This document shows, in pieces, positions 33,465 through 42,849 of a stretch of DNA of 64,000 nt; within the stretch, counting starts at the first letter, position 1; every line of letters starts with the position of its first letter. Made by a program: the position numbers and the translations under genes. The notes beneath the pieces are model-generated. The model saw nothing but the letters and a program-made list of their open reading frames with translations. It searched no databases and was not told the DNA's origin. The stretch spans positions 372,001-436,000 of the forward strand of contig NC_026743.1 in assembly GCF_000210295.1 (NCBI RefSeq), written 5' to 3'. This DNA comes from Trypanosoma brucei gambiense DAL972 (taxonomy: Eukaryota; Euglenozoa; Kinetoplastea; Trypanosomatida; Trypanosomatidae).

Positions 33465-34952
33465 ATGTCGGTAGTGGCGTCCTTCGTTGCAGAGTGTGCA
33501 CGGAGCGGTCGCTGGGTACGGGGCGTTATGGCTCTTCATAGCAGTATCGGTGCAGAAGACGCGAGCATCGGGAGGGCGCGTCTCCGGTTAGCGTCCAGCA
33601 TCTTAAGGAAACATTGGTGCGCTGCTTTGCCGCTAATAAGGCCTGAAGATGTGCAATATGTGGATGACCTTGCCCGATTGGTGCACGAATGCTCGATGTG
33701 CGCCGAGGTGCCCGCGGATGTATTTGACAGTGCAGTTGTTAAGTTGCTAACGCGCGCTCGAGGAAAAGATGAAATACAAACCCAATTATTTCTGTCCGCA
33801 ACCAAGTGGACAAATTGGCATCAAGCGACTCGATTCTTCACCATGTTGGATACGCCAGGGGCATTGTGCAGAGATTCGCTGATGATACTGTTGATGAACG
33901 CTCTTGGATCTGGGAGCATATCCAAACAACACACCATCGGTCTTATCCTTAGCCAGTTAAAACTCACCAACAGTCGCCATATTGGCAACGGAAGGCGTGA
34001 TCACCTATCGTCAATCTCTGCTGCTAATGCTGCGCACTCGTATATAGAGAAGGGTACTGATTTAGTGAAGGTTTGGAGTGCGTTGCGGGAAAGGGATGGA
34101 ATTAGCACGAAGTTAGTAATGAGTCTCGCAAGAGCGGCAATACAAGGTGAGCGATGTTCATGGAAGTTACCCCTATCCATCCACGGCAGGAATAGGGTCG
34201 TTGGTGATTCTACTGAGGTGCTATCAAAGATGATTGCTATTTGCTGTCCGCAACACTGGAGAGCTGCTCTCGGTCATTTTGTCGTAGAAGGGAGGCTTGC
34301 CTTATGGCTGGCCTCCCGCTACAGTTGGGAAGCCGGGTTAGTTGTATCGAAGTTGGTTTCGATACCGCGGCGTGAAAAGTACGACATACTTTGCCGATGC
34401 GCAATTCCTTTACCCCAGTTGAGGGGCATTGCAACGGTGGCCGGGGCAAAAATAAGGTTGAGCAACGCATCCAAAAGAAGCATTGCGGTGCGTCTGGCCA
34501 GTGGTTACACAACTGAGGAGCTACAGCTGAGTGCTTTTGCTAAAGTATGTCAGAAAAATGGGGATTGGGAAACGTCCCTTTCCCTCTTCCATCGTGTCGC
34601 TACCGAGGAATTCCAACAACGTGCGGTTCAGTGTATCCTTGCACACTGCCCCGGTTTCGGGGTGAAAAAGTTACTTCAGCTGGTGAATGAGCATTGCCCG
34701 GCTAACACTTGGACGACGTCAATGCTAGTGAAGCACTCCGATGACTGGGTGGAGGCCCTGTACGTTCTTCGCCATGTGATGGCTCGCGGGACGCGTTGCA
34801 ATCCACAAATACTGAGCGCTTTTATGGACGTGCAACCACCGGTTGACGTTGTATCGACTGTGGTCCGTAACACCACATTTGCGGGGCGCAGTGAGGGTAT
34901 TATGAGACGCCTTGAGATCCTAGAGATAAGTGGAAAGAGCCCGCAGCATTAA
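33465..34952 (+). CDS. PPR-like helical-repeat protein (495 aa)
   Basis: All-helical protein with a recurring tryptophan-centred motif: KHWCAALPLI, PQHWRAALGHFV, YSWEAGLVVSKLV, NGDWETSLSLFHRV and DDWVEALYVLRHVM. The W-x-x-A/S-L pattern at 35-residue-type spacing is characteristic of the pentatricopeptide-like proteins that are abundant in kinetoplastid mitochondria and act in RNA processing or the mitoribosome. I therefore favour an organellar RNA-binding role, but no specific family is recognised. The ATG at 33,465 is the first in frame; the frame opens upstream with GTG. A T-run at 33,370-33,380 is the likely trans-splicing tract. Confidence 0.7.
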   Translation: MSVVASFVAECARSGRWVRGVMALHSSIGAEDASIGRARLRLASSILRKHWCAALPLIRPEDVQYVDDLARLVHECSMCAEVPADVFDSAVVKLLTRARGKDEIQTQLFLSATKWTNWHQATRFFTMLDTPGALCRDSLMILLMNALGSGSISKQHTIGLILSQLKLTNSRHIGNGRRDHLSSISAANAAHSYIEKGTDLVKVWSALRERDGISTKLVMSLARAAIQGERCSWKLPLSIHGRNRVVGDSTEVLSKMIAICCPQHWRAALGHFVVEGRLALWLASRYSWEAGLVVSKLVSIPRREKYDILCRCAIPLPQLRGIATVAGAKIRLSNASKRSIAVRLASGYTTEELQLSAFAKVCQKNGDWETSLSLFHRVATEEFQQRAVQCILAHCPGFGVKKLLQLVNEHCPANTWTTSMLVKHSDDWVEALYVLRHVMARGTRCNPQILSAFMDVQPPVDVVSTVVRNTTFAGRSEGIMRRLEILEISGKSPQH

Positions 34953-35429
34953 TCTTCTCTGGGGAATCGACGCATATATATCCGTATTCGACAAATTCCT
35001 AACATGTGAAAACAAATGCGCGTTGACTTGGTGCTCTGCGCTGTGGACGTGTGCACATTGGGGGGGGGGGGGAGGGAAGCGACGACGATAAGGAGGGAGT
35101 GCTCACGTCCCGTTGCAGTAGCCACTTGACAACGTTTCAGGAGGAATTCCCTCCCCCCGAAACAGGGGTTTCTTTGATACACTGCACATTGGACTTCTGT
35201 TGGATCCTATTCGTTGCCGATATTCTAAATATCCGTTTGTCGCTACGACAAAGGGGAGTACGGAATGTGATGTGCCCACTGTAGGTGGCTTCGTTTCGAA
35301 GTTGGCTGGCGCCACTATAGCGTGTGGATGAACGGTGCCTTTCGTTCTTTGTTTTTGTGTGCTTGCAGCTACTGACTCCCACCGTATCGATTGTAACAAA
35401 TACTAACAAGTGATGTGATAGAATTAGCA
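34953..35429. other. Intergenic spacer with G-run
   Basis: 477 bp between the helical-repeat gene and polymerase eta. It carries a run of about twelve G near 35,060-35,071 and a T-rich stretch near 35,340-35,360. No gene. Confidence 0.5.
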
Positions 35430-37007
35430 ATGCGCTGCATCGTCCACATCGATATGGATTGCTTTTATGCTCAGGTGGAAGCTGTGCGGCTCGGCGTCGA
35501 CTGCCGAACGGAACCTTATGTTCTTTCTCAGTGGGGCAACCTTATAGCAGTAAATTATCCTGCACGCAAGTTTGGAATTGGTCGGTTTGACACTGTGACT
35601 GATGCACTGGAGAAGTGCCCTCACGTAAAAATTTCACACGTCGCCACGTATGCCGCTGGAGAGGTGGAGTATCGCTACCACGAAAATCCCAGTAAGCAAA
35701 CGCACAAGGTAGCCCTAGAGCCTTACAGAGAAGCTAGTCGGAAAATATTCCGCATTTTAGATAGTTTTGATGGAGTGGAAGTTGAAAAGGGTAGCGTGGA
35801 CGAGGCATTCCTCGACGTAACGAAAGCTGCTCATATGAAGCAAGGTGAGATGGGATTGCTCTCATCGCAGGGTGAGCTCCGCCTGGAGGACGTTGCAGAT
35901 CCAACTACAATTGTGATTCCAAGCCGTCAGGCCGAAATCGCTGCGTGGCTCAAAGAACACGGAAGGGAGTTTAGTGATGTGTTTGACGTAACGCTACATC
36001 CCCAACCAACGGCGGAGAACATGTCACTTCTCGCTGCAGCCTCTCGTGTTGTGTGGACCATACGGCAGAAAATCTATGATGAGCTTCGTTATGATTGCTC
36101 CGCAGGTATTGCACACAACAAACTTCTTGCTAAGAGCATCTCAGCGCGCCATAAACCGAACCAGCAGACGCTCTTGTTTCCTGATTGTGTTGCCTCTGTT
36201 ATGTGGGATTTACCCTTCAAGAGCATTCGTGGATTTGGTGGGAAATTCGGCGAGGTTGTTCGACTTGCATGTGGTGGGAAGGAAACGTGTCGTGAGGCTT
36301 GGCTACATTCCCTATGCGCGATGAGCAAGTTTTTTGAAAGTGTAGGAGATGCAGAATATGCATACCGTCGCTTACGTGGCTATGATGAGGGGAAAATAAG
36401 AGAGCGATCTATTTCAAAGAGTTTGATGGCATCAAAGGCGTTTAGCCCACCGTCGTCCACTGCAAACGGTGTGCAAAAGTGGGTCACGGTTCTGAGCGGC
36501 GAACTTTCCGCCCGCTACGAGGATTTCTGCAATACATACGGAGTAAAGGGACACTCATTCAATGTGAAGCTAGGCAACCGCGGCCTTGACCAGCCGAGCA
36601 GTGTTGCAAACAAAACCTTCCCGCTGCCGGAACTTGTGACGCCGCAAACACTCGTGTCCGCTGCAATGCAGTGCGTCACGGCAATTATGGCCAATCGACC
36701 GGGTGTAGTGGTAAATGCGGTAATGCTCACCATTGGATCATTTAAGAAGCAGGAAAGCGACGAAAGCGGGGTCCGAAGCCAGCAAACGACCCTTAGGGAT
36801 TTTTTTAAATTGAAGAACCCCGGGAAACGTGAGCGAAATCATACTGATGAGGCCATGGTAATTACCCTATCGTCCTGCCCCTCCTCCCCCGTATCACGTG
36901 AATCATTGAAGAGCACCCCAGGAACAAGGGTGGTGTTTGATGTGGAGGACGATGGGGACGATGAGGAGAGGGAAAGCGGAGAGAAGGATGTACACATCAT
37001 TGACTGA
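35430..37007 (+). CDS. POLH: DNA polymerase eta (RAD30, Y-family), 525 aa
   Basis: Translesion DNA polymerase that bypasses UV photoproducts. The catalytic core begins at the extreme N terminus with HIDMDCFYAQVE, followed by NYPARKFGIGRFD (incoming-nucleotide arginine region), SVDEAFLDVT with the second catalytic Asp-Glu, and AGIAHNKLLAKSIS. The little-finger region follows. Near residue 450 there is a PCNA-interaction motif QQTTLRDFFKL. The C-terminal tail ends in acidic VVFDVEDDGDDEE, which resembles a SUMO-interaction patch. I see no C2H2/UBZ ubiquitin-binding finger, unlike yeast and human enzymes. The start is the first in-frame ATG; five codons upstream the frame opens with GTG. Confidence 0.94.
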   Translation: MRCIVHIDMDCFYAQVEAVRLGVDCRTEPYVLSQWGNLIAVNYPARKFGIGRFDTVTDALEKCPHVKISHVATYAAGEVEYRYHENPSKQTHKVALEPYREASRKIFRILDSFDGVEVEKGSVDEAFLDVTKAAHMKQGEMGLLSSQGELRLEDVADPTTIVIPSRQAEIAAWLKEHGREFSDVFDVTLHPQPTAENMSLLAAASRVVWTIRQKIYDELRYDCSAGIAHNKLLAKSISARHKPNQQTLLFPDCVASVMWDLPFKSIRGFGGKFGEVVRLACGGKETCREAWLHSLCAMSKFFESVGDAEYAYRRLRGYDEGKIRERSISKSLMASKAFSPPSSTANGVQKWVTVLSGELSARYEDFCNTYGVKGHSFNVKLGNRGLDQPSSVANKTFPLPELVTPQTLVSAAMQCVTAIMANRPGVVVNAVMLTIGSFKKQESDESGVRSQQTTLRDFFKLKNPGKRERNHTDEAMVITLSSCPSSPVSRESLKSTPGTRVVFDVEDDGDDEERESGEKDVHIID

Positions 37008-37160
37008 CTTACAAGTCCTTTGAACCGTATTGGTAGATCTTTCGCTTACCGGATAGGGGCTGTTCAGACCTAGTCCTGTGTGGGTGATGCTGGGTGTAAC
37101 GGAACAATTCTGTATGACACTACAATATTTATCCACTTACGATGTCCCCCTTTATTTTTC

Positions 37161-37192
37161 GGTTTTTCCCCCCTATCAAGTCTTACACTTAG
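37161..37192 (+). promoter_or_regulatory. Probable trans-splicing signal of the DEAD-box gene
   Basis: T/C-rich tract followed by AG dinucleotides at 37,179-37,180 and 37,191-37,192, six bases before the ATG at 37,198. It fixes the start and excludes the longer upstream reading frame. Confidence 0.6.
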
Positions 37193-37197
37193 CATCC

Positions 37198-38988
37198 ATG
37201 AACATCTACAGTTGGGAGAGCTCAGCTAGACCCCAGAAAGGTAAAGCCAAAAAGGCTGGGACCATCGTGTTTCACCCAGATGAGACTGTTGATCTCTCCT
37301 TCAACCGCCTTCAAAAGGAATATCCACTTGACAAGACCGAGCACCCAAACTCTCAAAAAGCTTCGGAGGGGCAAACAGAACGGAAAAAGGCCCCTTTAAT
37401 GACTGCTGGGACAGCCAAAAATCTCGTAAAGAGGATGGGGTTCGAGGCTCTACTTCCCTGCCAAGCACAGTGTTACCGAGGCGTCTTTAACCGCCGTGAC
37501 GTGATTCTCCACAGCCGCACTGGAAGCGGTAAAACATTGGCCTACGCTCTTCCCATCATCGAACGCCACCTCATAATGAGTTCATTTTCTCCTCCCGCGT
37601 CGACTGGGCCATTTCTTCTAATATTTCTTTTCAGCAACGAGTTGGCCGCGCAAACGAAGGGTGTGCTCAAGAAAATATATCCCAAATTGAATATACTCAT
37701 CGCCGGGTTTGACAATCTTGAAGTTCGGCGCTGTGATGTTTTGATCGGGACTGTTCGCTCTCTTGATGAGGCAATTCGAGGCAGGTTGAGTAAGGAATCT
37801 ACCAGAGGGGAAAAACGAACGCGTTCTGGTAGGGCAAGGGAAGAGGAAGAGGAAAAGGAGGAGGCTTATTGTGATGACCCTGGCACCGATGAGAGGGAGG
37901 GGGACTTCGCTTCATCCTCTGTTAGTGCTTCGAATGTATGTGCCATTGTCGTAGATGAGGTGGACCTGACACTTGGGCCACGCTTTTCTAACATCGGGCG
38001 GCGCATGCGGAATCTTCTTAATTTCATACGAAAAGCAAACGGCTCACTGGCAAAAGGGCTATTGACGGATTACCGTGCTCACCACTACGTGCTCTGTGGG
38101 GCAACGATTCCAAACTGGGTGGTGAAAGCGGGGTTTCTTGGAGTGAAAAAATACTACTACCAGCTTGTGACAGTAGGGACTGCCAAGTTGCCAGAGAGAC
38201 TGGAATGCTTCTCCATGTATTGTCCGCAGAAAGCCCGTGTGGACAGGGCCGTACAATTGCTTTCCACGGGAAATTTTGGCCGCACCGTAGTTTTCGGAAC
38301 CAGGAAGCAGGTGCTAAAGATCGAGAGTTTTCTTTTAACGCAAAACCTGCAATTTTCCTTCAGTTCGTTGGACCCTGGCAAGGATGAGGTGGAGAGGATC
38401 AAAGCGATGGAAAATTTTAACAGTGGTGCAGCTTCGGTTATCTTTTGCACAGACCTTGCGGCCCGTGGATTGGATTTCATCGATGTACACATGGTACTAA
38501 TGTTGTCGCTCCCGAAACACAATATGGCTGTTGAAACATTTGTACACCGGGCGGGCCGCACTGCGCGGGCCGGGCGCCCCGGTAAATGCTTACAACTGCA
38601 CGATGAACATGAGGACGCTGCCATTGAAGCTATCGAAAAGAATGCACACATCGTTTTCAAGAAATACATTGTTGGTGGTGAAGGAAAAGGTAGCGTCGCA
38701 CTTAAAAGGATCAAAAAGGGGAACCTTACACCTCCTAACGACCAGGCGAAGACGACATTCACGCTTACCGTGAAGAACCCCTTCAGGTCTACAAAGCCCG
38801 ATGCCGTTGTTCCTACTGCCCTGGATGTACTCAAAAAGAATATTGGATCTCTCTTCAGCAACGTCTGCAACGTCACGGAGGATGTCAGTGGGGAGATCGT
38901 AACGTTTGAGTACCCGGCCAACAGCTCGCATGAAGTGAGGCAGAAGCTGTGGAAGTTTTCATTGAAGGAAGTCACACCACAAAATTAA
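37198..38988 (+). CDS. DEAD-box-family ATP-dependent RNA helicase, DEVD variant (596 aa)
   Basis: SF2 RNA helicase. Motifs in order: GFEALLPCQAQCY (Q-motif region), SRTGSGKT (motif I), a DEVD motif II in VVDEVDLT instead of DEAD, CGATI (motif III), VVFGTRKQ, CTDLAARGLDF (motif V) and HRAGRTARAGRPG (motif VI). Between motif I and motif II there is an Arg/Glu-rich insertion of about 50 residues (EEEEEKEEA). The N-terminal 70 residues and the C-terminal 90 residues (after IVGGEGKGS) are lysine-rich extensions. Role unknown; a nucleolar or mitochondrial RNA function is possible. It is 190 bp after polymerase eta. Confidence 0.93.
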   Translation: MNIYSWESSARPQKGKAKKAGTIVFHPDETVDLSFNRLQKEYPLDKTEHPNSQKASEGQTERKKAPLMTAGTAKNLVKRMGFEALLPCQAQCYRGVFNRRDVILHSRTGSGKTLAYALPIIERHLIMSSFSPPASTGPFLLIFLFSNELAAQTKGVLKKIYPKLNILIAGFDNLEVRRCDVLIGTVRSLDEAIRGRLSKESTRGEKRTRSGRAREEEEEKEEAYCDDPGTDEREGDFASSSVSASNVCAIVVDEVDLTLGPRFSNIGRRMRNLLNFIRKANGSLAKGLLTDYRAHHYVLCGATIPNWVVKAGFLGVKKYYYQLVTVGTAKLPERLECFSMYCPQKARVDRAVQLLSTGNFGRTVVFGTRKQVLKIESFLLTQNLQFSFSSLDPGKDEVERIKAMENFNSGAASVIFCTDLAARGLDFIDVHMVLMLSLPKHNMAVETFVHRAGRTARAGRPGKCLQLHDEHEDAAIEAIEKNAHIVFKKYIVGGEGKGSVALKRIKKGNLTPPNDQAKTTFTLTVKNPFRSTKPDAVVPTALDVLKKNIGSLFSNVCNVTEDVSGEIVTFEYPANSSHEVRQKLWKFSLKEVTPQN

Positions 38989-39340
38989 ATGAATGTGGAA
39001 AATGGCTGCCCCCCGTGCCACGTTTAAAAACTAACTTAACGAGAGAAAAGCTGAATTAACCCATCACAGAGGGGACAGCGGACAGTAAGCAGAAAAGTTA
39101 CGATCTCCTTCCTTTCATTTCTTACTCTTACTATCGCTCCCTTTTTTTCTCAAAATCCGTTCAGTATTAGTGATCAGGAATCTTACGCTGTCGGTGCTTG
39201 CGGCGTGCGCACCACGGTTCCCTCAGCATATTCCTTTTTCGTTTACACTTTTTCTGGCCGGTGCGCATTTGCACCCCCTACACACACTTAGTTTTTTGCA
39301 TAGTGGGCTGCGGGGAGTGGAAGGCAAATCAAGGCGTCCG
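38989..39340. other. Intergenic spacer
   Basis: 352 bp with a long T/C-rich stretch at 39,110-39,155 followed by further T-rich DNA up to the next gene. This is the likely trans-splicing region; no separate gene. Confidence 0.5.
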
Positions 39341-40414
39341 ATGTGGCGTTGCTCTACTCTACTTCACAAAGGAAGCCTGACGGCACTTTTGCGTGACGTT
39401 ATCAGGTGCACTCAACCTTGCGGCATTCCCTTAGGCGATGTTGAGATAAAGGCAAAGGAGCACTTTTTATCACTTTCTAACGGTGAGCAGGAAGAGTTCC
39501 CTTTGGCATTGAAAAAAGCCCTTCTTGAAGCAAACGATGCGCACTACATCGACGGGGCAAAACTTTACCCTTGCAACTGGGAGAGAGTAGTTCAGAGCAT
39601 TGCGGTTGAAATGCCCTGTGAAGGACTAACTGAGAAGGGCCTTGTTGACCGAATTTTGGAGTTCGAACCGCGTTTCAATATGGAGAGTGCGTCTTTGGGG
39701 GAGCCGCTTAGTGAGTGGATGGCGCGGCGCTTTCCCCACATCATTCTGGTCTCACGTTCTGCTTCGACTGGGGTACCGGTTTATCGTCCGGTCCGGGGAA
39801 AACTACCGGAAGAGGTTGAATGTATCGCTAATGCGCTGCAGTTGTTGGGCCGTGAGAAACTTCCCGTTTATACCGACTTCGCTCTCATTGCTCCGCTCCT
39901 GCCTGCGACGGTATGCCCTACGAGGGGGAACTGGGTGGCGTTTTTGGAACGGGGAAGTGTGCAGTGTCATTTTGATTTGGATGTGGATGTACACATCCGT
40001 CTCTCACCCAACAGCATCCCTTCTACGGTCTGCGTCGACGGTACCACTGTGGAGCTAGCCCGCGTAAATGAGGTACTGGCAGCCAATGGTTTGTCCGATT
40101 CTACATGCTCGCTCAAAGTCTTCCGAAGAGCGGAGGACCCGGTATGGTCGCAGGACGATATTGTTTTACCAAGTTTTCTTGAACCAGAACACGCCATTGG
40201 GGCGGCGATCGCCTCGTTGGGAGCTCGAAGTTGTATGAGGATATACATTTTGTGTGGTGATTCAGCAGTTGAACGATACAAAACCGGATTACTGGATCTG
40301 TTGCGTTCTGCTGAGACAGACGTTAGAATATTCACGCCGTGTAACGCGGGCTTCACAGACGGGGCTATTAGTTCGGGGGTGGATCGTCGGGAAAAAACTG
40401 TGGGGAAAAGTTGA
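39341..40414 (+). CDS. Hypothetical protein, possibly mitochondrial (357 aa)
   Basis: I do not recognise the family. The first supported ATG gives MWRCSTLLHKGSLTALLRDV, an Arg/Ser/Leu-rich amphipathic start consistent with a mitochondrial presequence; the longer frame upstream begins with GTG and runs through T-rich splice-region DNA. The body is a mixed alpha/beta protein. It has a repeated architecture of an ALLEANDAHYIDGAKLYPCNW-like segment and a domain around VQCHFDLDVDVHIRLSPN, with no catalytic motif seen. It lies between the helicase and CID-protein genes. Confidence 0.7.
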   Translation: MWRCSTLLHKGSLTALLRDVIRCTQPCGIPLGDVEIKAKEHFLSLSNGEQEEFPLALKKALLEANDAHYIDGAKLYPCNWERVVQSIAVEMPCEGLTEKGLVDRILEFEPRFNMESASLGEPLSEWMARRFPHIILVSRSASTGVPVYRPVRGKLPEEVECIANALQLLGREKLPVYTDFALIAPLLPATVCPTRGNWVAFLERGSVQCHFDLDVDVHIRLSPNSIPSTVCVDGTTVELARVNEVLAANGLSDSTCSLKVFRRAEDPVWSQDDIVLPSFLEPEHAIGAAIASLGARSCMRIYILCGDSAVERYKTGLLDLLRSAETDVRIFTPCNAGFTDGAISSGVDRREKTVGKS

Positions 40415-40650
40415 CCTTGGGGAGCGAGCCGTCGTGCTTCAACTTGCCGCACTGGCTTGTCTGTTTACTGTGGCGGTACGTTGCAGAGCTTGTGAAAGTT
40501 TTTCTGTGTATGCGGCCAAGTCCCATTTTGTTTTTATTCGTTGTGTGACTTGTTTACCATTTGCCTCCTACCATTGCTACCCTCTTGTTCACTCATCTAA
40601 GTTCGACTACTTACGCGTGCAGACGCGCACAGGCGACACACCTTAGTCCA

Positions 40651-41799
40651 ATGGATACTTTCCAGGAGAAACTGGACGCCCTTCAAAAGCAATCCAAGGA
40701 ACAGATCGCAGCGGCTATCGCAGCCATGAAAGGCGCGTGTCGCGGAGGAGCGGAGCCCGTGCGAGTGGCAGTAGCGATCGGTAGCCGATTAACTCCTCTC
40801 AATATTTTATCGTCTTTTCCAGTCGTCTGCCTACTGGACGCCATGGTGATGGCCAAAGGTGACGAGACTGTTGCACAGGTGATGAAGGAATTTTGGCGGA
40901 TTTCACCCTCTCTCTTCGTTAACTATGCGACCACTGATGAGGGGCTCCGTGATAAGGTGGTTCGCGTCGTGCAGCGCTGGGGCAGCAAGAAACTCATTGA
41001 ACCACCAATGTGCGAGAAACTGCTGGGAGCGATAAAGGGAATTAGGCCTGATGAGGCAAGCAGCGCAGAAGAGGGCAAAGGGGAGAAGCGCAGTGATGAG
41101 GCGCAGAATGGGCGTAAAGGTGCTGTCTTCACGAGGTCTGAGGTATCGGGATTCTGCGCTATCCTTCACAGTTGCACAAAAATGATTGAGAAACTCCCAC
41201 CCCATCGGGCCAGTATGTACATGGAAGTGGCGCAGAAGGAAATGAGTTCGCACGTGCCAAACAGACCGGCGCTCCTTTTCTTCCAGGGGCTGCACGCTGA
41301 GTTAGGTAAGGAACTCACGCTTTACAATAGCAATGCGGTCAAGAATGAGCACCAGTTAGCGCAGGCGGTGAGTGGCGGCCCTTCCGCTAAAGAAGCCCTT
41401 GGCAATCTGTTGGACAAGCTGTCGAAAGATCACGCCTCTCCATCTCTCGAGGCGGGGGACGGAAAGGGACATGCCTTTCACGTTGTGCGCTATATAACGC
41501 CCTTGCAGTCTGATATCTGCCAGCGCCTGTCCCTGGCGCGTCGCGCAGGTTTCGGTGACTGGTATCGTCGCCCCAAGAACGAATACCATTACCCCAAGAG
41601 GGAAAGCAATGCCCGGAAAGTTTTCCGCGCTCCAGCCGGGGCCGGGCCGCTAGTTAGAACATGGTTCCCAAGCGAGCAGCAGTGGATTAGTGAGAACAAT
41701 ATGGCCTCGCTTGGGCTATTCCGTGAACGCGACCCGGACAAGGAAAGGGAGTCCTCCAGTTTATACGCTGTGGCGAGGAAGCGAGATCGAGACTGTTAG
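40651..41799 (+). CDS. CID (RPR) domain protein (382 aa)
   Basis: The first 150 residues resemble a CTD-interaction domain: VCLLDAMVMAKGDETVAQVM, then FVNYATTDEGLRDKVVRVV and QRWGSKKLIEP, matching the helix pattern and W-x(3-5)-lysine end of CID domains (Pcf11/Nrd1/SCAF type). Such domains bind the phosphorylated RNA polymerase II tail and link transcription to 3'-end formation. Trypanosome Pol II lacks the heptad repeats, so the ligand must differ. After a charged linker come a helical segment and a C-terminal Arg/Tyr-rich region (DWYRRPKNEYHYPKR). The ATG at 40,651 follows a pyrimidine-rich stretch and AG. Confidence 0.72.
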   Translation: MDTFQEKLDALQKQSKEQIAAAIAAMKGACRGGAEPVRVAVAIGSRLTPLNILSSFPVVCLLDAMVMAKGDETVAQVMKEFWRISPSLFVNYATTDEGLRDKVVRVVQRWGSKKLIEPPMCEKLLGAIKGIRPDEASSAEEGKGEKRSDEAQNGRKGAVFTRSEVSGFCAILHSCTKMIEKLPPHRASMYMEVAQKEMSSHVPNRPALLFFQGLHAELGKELTLYNSNAVKNEHQLAQAVSGGPSAKEALGNLLDKLSKDHASPSLEAGDGKGHAFHVVRYITPLQSDICQRLSLARRAGFGDWYRRPKNEYHYPKRESNARKVFRAPAGAGPLVRTWFPSEQQWISENNMASLGLFRERDPDKERESSSLYAVARKRDRDC

Positions 41800-42120
41800 G
41801 GGGTCACTTTTTTGGTTTACTTCCCCACCCGCCGCCACGGTCATTCGCTCTGCGGGCGTGTGCTTGCGAGCGGTGCGGTGTGCCTCGTCAAAGTCCTCGT
41901 TTGGTGGAACCCCCGTCCATCCATGAATCGAGTGGCTGTTCGCTTATTTCCCGCTTCAACACTGTTGGGGGAAAGTGGTGGAATCGGTGGACGTGTTCCG
42001 GTGGCGAACGCGCATGGTGCCGTTAAGTTGTTCATTGTCAACTGTCTCTGCTTCTTTTCCCTTTCGATTCAAACGTCTCCTTTTTCTTCGGCTCTCTCTG
42101 CGAGGTATCGAAGGCTTGCC
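41800..42120. other. Intergenic spacer with splice signal
   Basis: 321 bp between the CID and HMG-like genes. The right end is strongly pyrimidine-rich (42,037-42,090) with AG just before the next ATG. The reading frame is open through here but begins at TTG and is not supported. Confidence 0.5.
42037..42090 (+). promoter_or_regulatory. Probable trans-splicing pyrimidine tract
   Basis: T/C-rich stretch preceding AG dinucleotides at about 42,104 and 42,112 and the ATG at 42,121; supports starting the HMG-like gene there. Confidence 0.55.
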
Positions 42121-42849
42121 ATGCGCGCGGTGCGGGCCTTGACGGGAGGCCAGCAGGCGGTGAACGAACTGGAGGTCTTTCTCCGAGCAGTGGCTGACAC
42201 ACAGCGCCGGTGGGCCAAACGAATTGCCGCGCAGGAAGCGAAGGTACGGCGCTGCATGATGGTCGAGGACCACTGCAGGAAAAGGCTGCGCAGAAGCGTC
42301 CTCCGCTTCACTAACGAGCGTCTCAAGCGCCTGGTCAGCACAGATCCTCTGGGGCACGTGGAGCCGAAGCTCCCCCCAGCCTCCGCATTTGGGGCGTTCG
42401 ACATACCCCCTCATTGCGTCAATGGCTTCGGGGTGTTCGTCATGGCCAAGCTTCACGAATTCCCATCGTGTGTGCTCGACGCCCCGCGTGTGGGTGCCAT
42501 CGCCGACCTCCTCGCTGCTTGGGAAATACTCCCGCCCTTCAAGAAGGAGCGGTACGAAGCATACGCTGAAAGCGTGAGGGATGTGACCACAGCAACCGGA
42601 ACGGCTAGCAGCTCCGGCAGCTCAACCAATTGTGAGCAGCGCACGGCAGGAGTTGAGGGCGATGCCGGCACACCAACGAACGAGAACGAGGCCGCTGCTT
42701 ATGGGCGATTTGTGCGTTGCGGAAGGCGGCAACTGGAGGCGGTGCTGGGTCCCGTGAGTAGCGCAGCGTGGTTGGGGATTGCGACAAGGGAATGGGAAAG
42801 CTTGACCTTACGGCAAAAGCGTTGCTACTTATCAAAGCGGACGAAATGA
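42121..42849 (+). CDS. Tandem HMG-box-like protein (242 aa)
   Basis: Basic protein with two HMG-box-like units. Unit 1, about residues 98-160, runs from NGFGVFVMAKLHEFPS to WEILPPFKKERYEAYAESV, matching the F-P ... W-x-x-L-x-x-x-x-K-x-x-Y pattern of HMG boxes. Unit 2, at the C terminus, runs from YGRFVRCGRRQL to REWESLTLRQKRCYLSKR. The N-terminal 80 residues are an Arg-rich coiled helix (RRWAKRIAAQEAKVRRC). Possible roles are mitochondrial DNA packaging, like kinetoplast-associated proteins, or a nuclear architectural factor; the N terminus MRAVRALTGGQ could be a short presequence. Assignment is from pattern only. It is the last convincing gene of the first rightward array. Confidence 0.62.
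   Translation: MRAVRALTGGQQAVNELEVFLRAVADTQRRWAKRIAAQEAKVRRCMMVEDHCRKRLRRSVLRFTNERLKRLVSTDPLGHVEPKLPPASAFGAFDIPPHCVNGFGVFVMAKLHEFPSCVLDAPRVGAIADLLAAWEILPPFKKERYEAYAESVRDVTTATGTASSSGSSTNCEQRTAGVEGDAGTPTNENEAAAYGRFVRCGRRQLEAVLGPVSSAAWLGIATREWESLTLRQKRCYLSKRTK

Noticed and set aside
38157..38975. 272-codon minus-strand frame
   Set aside because: Lies antisense within the DEAD-box helicase gene, which has clear conserved motifs; it is a shadow frame.
41812..42120. N-terminal extension of the HMG-like gene
   Set aside because: Begins with TTG and is translated through the pyrimidine tract and AG that probably serve as splice signal.
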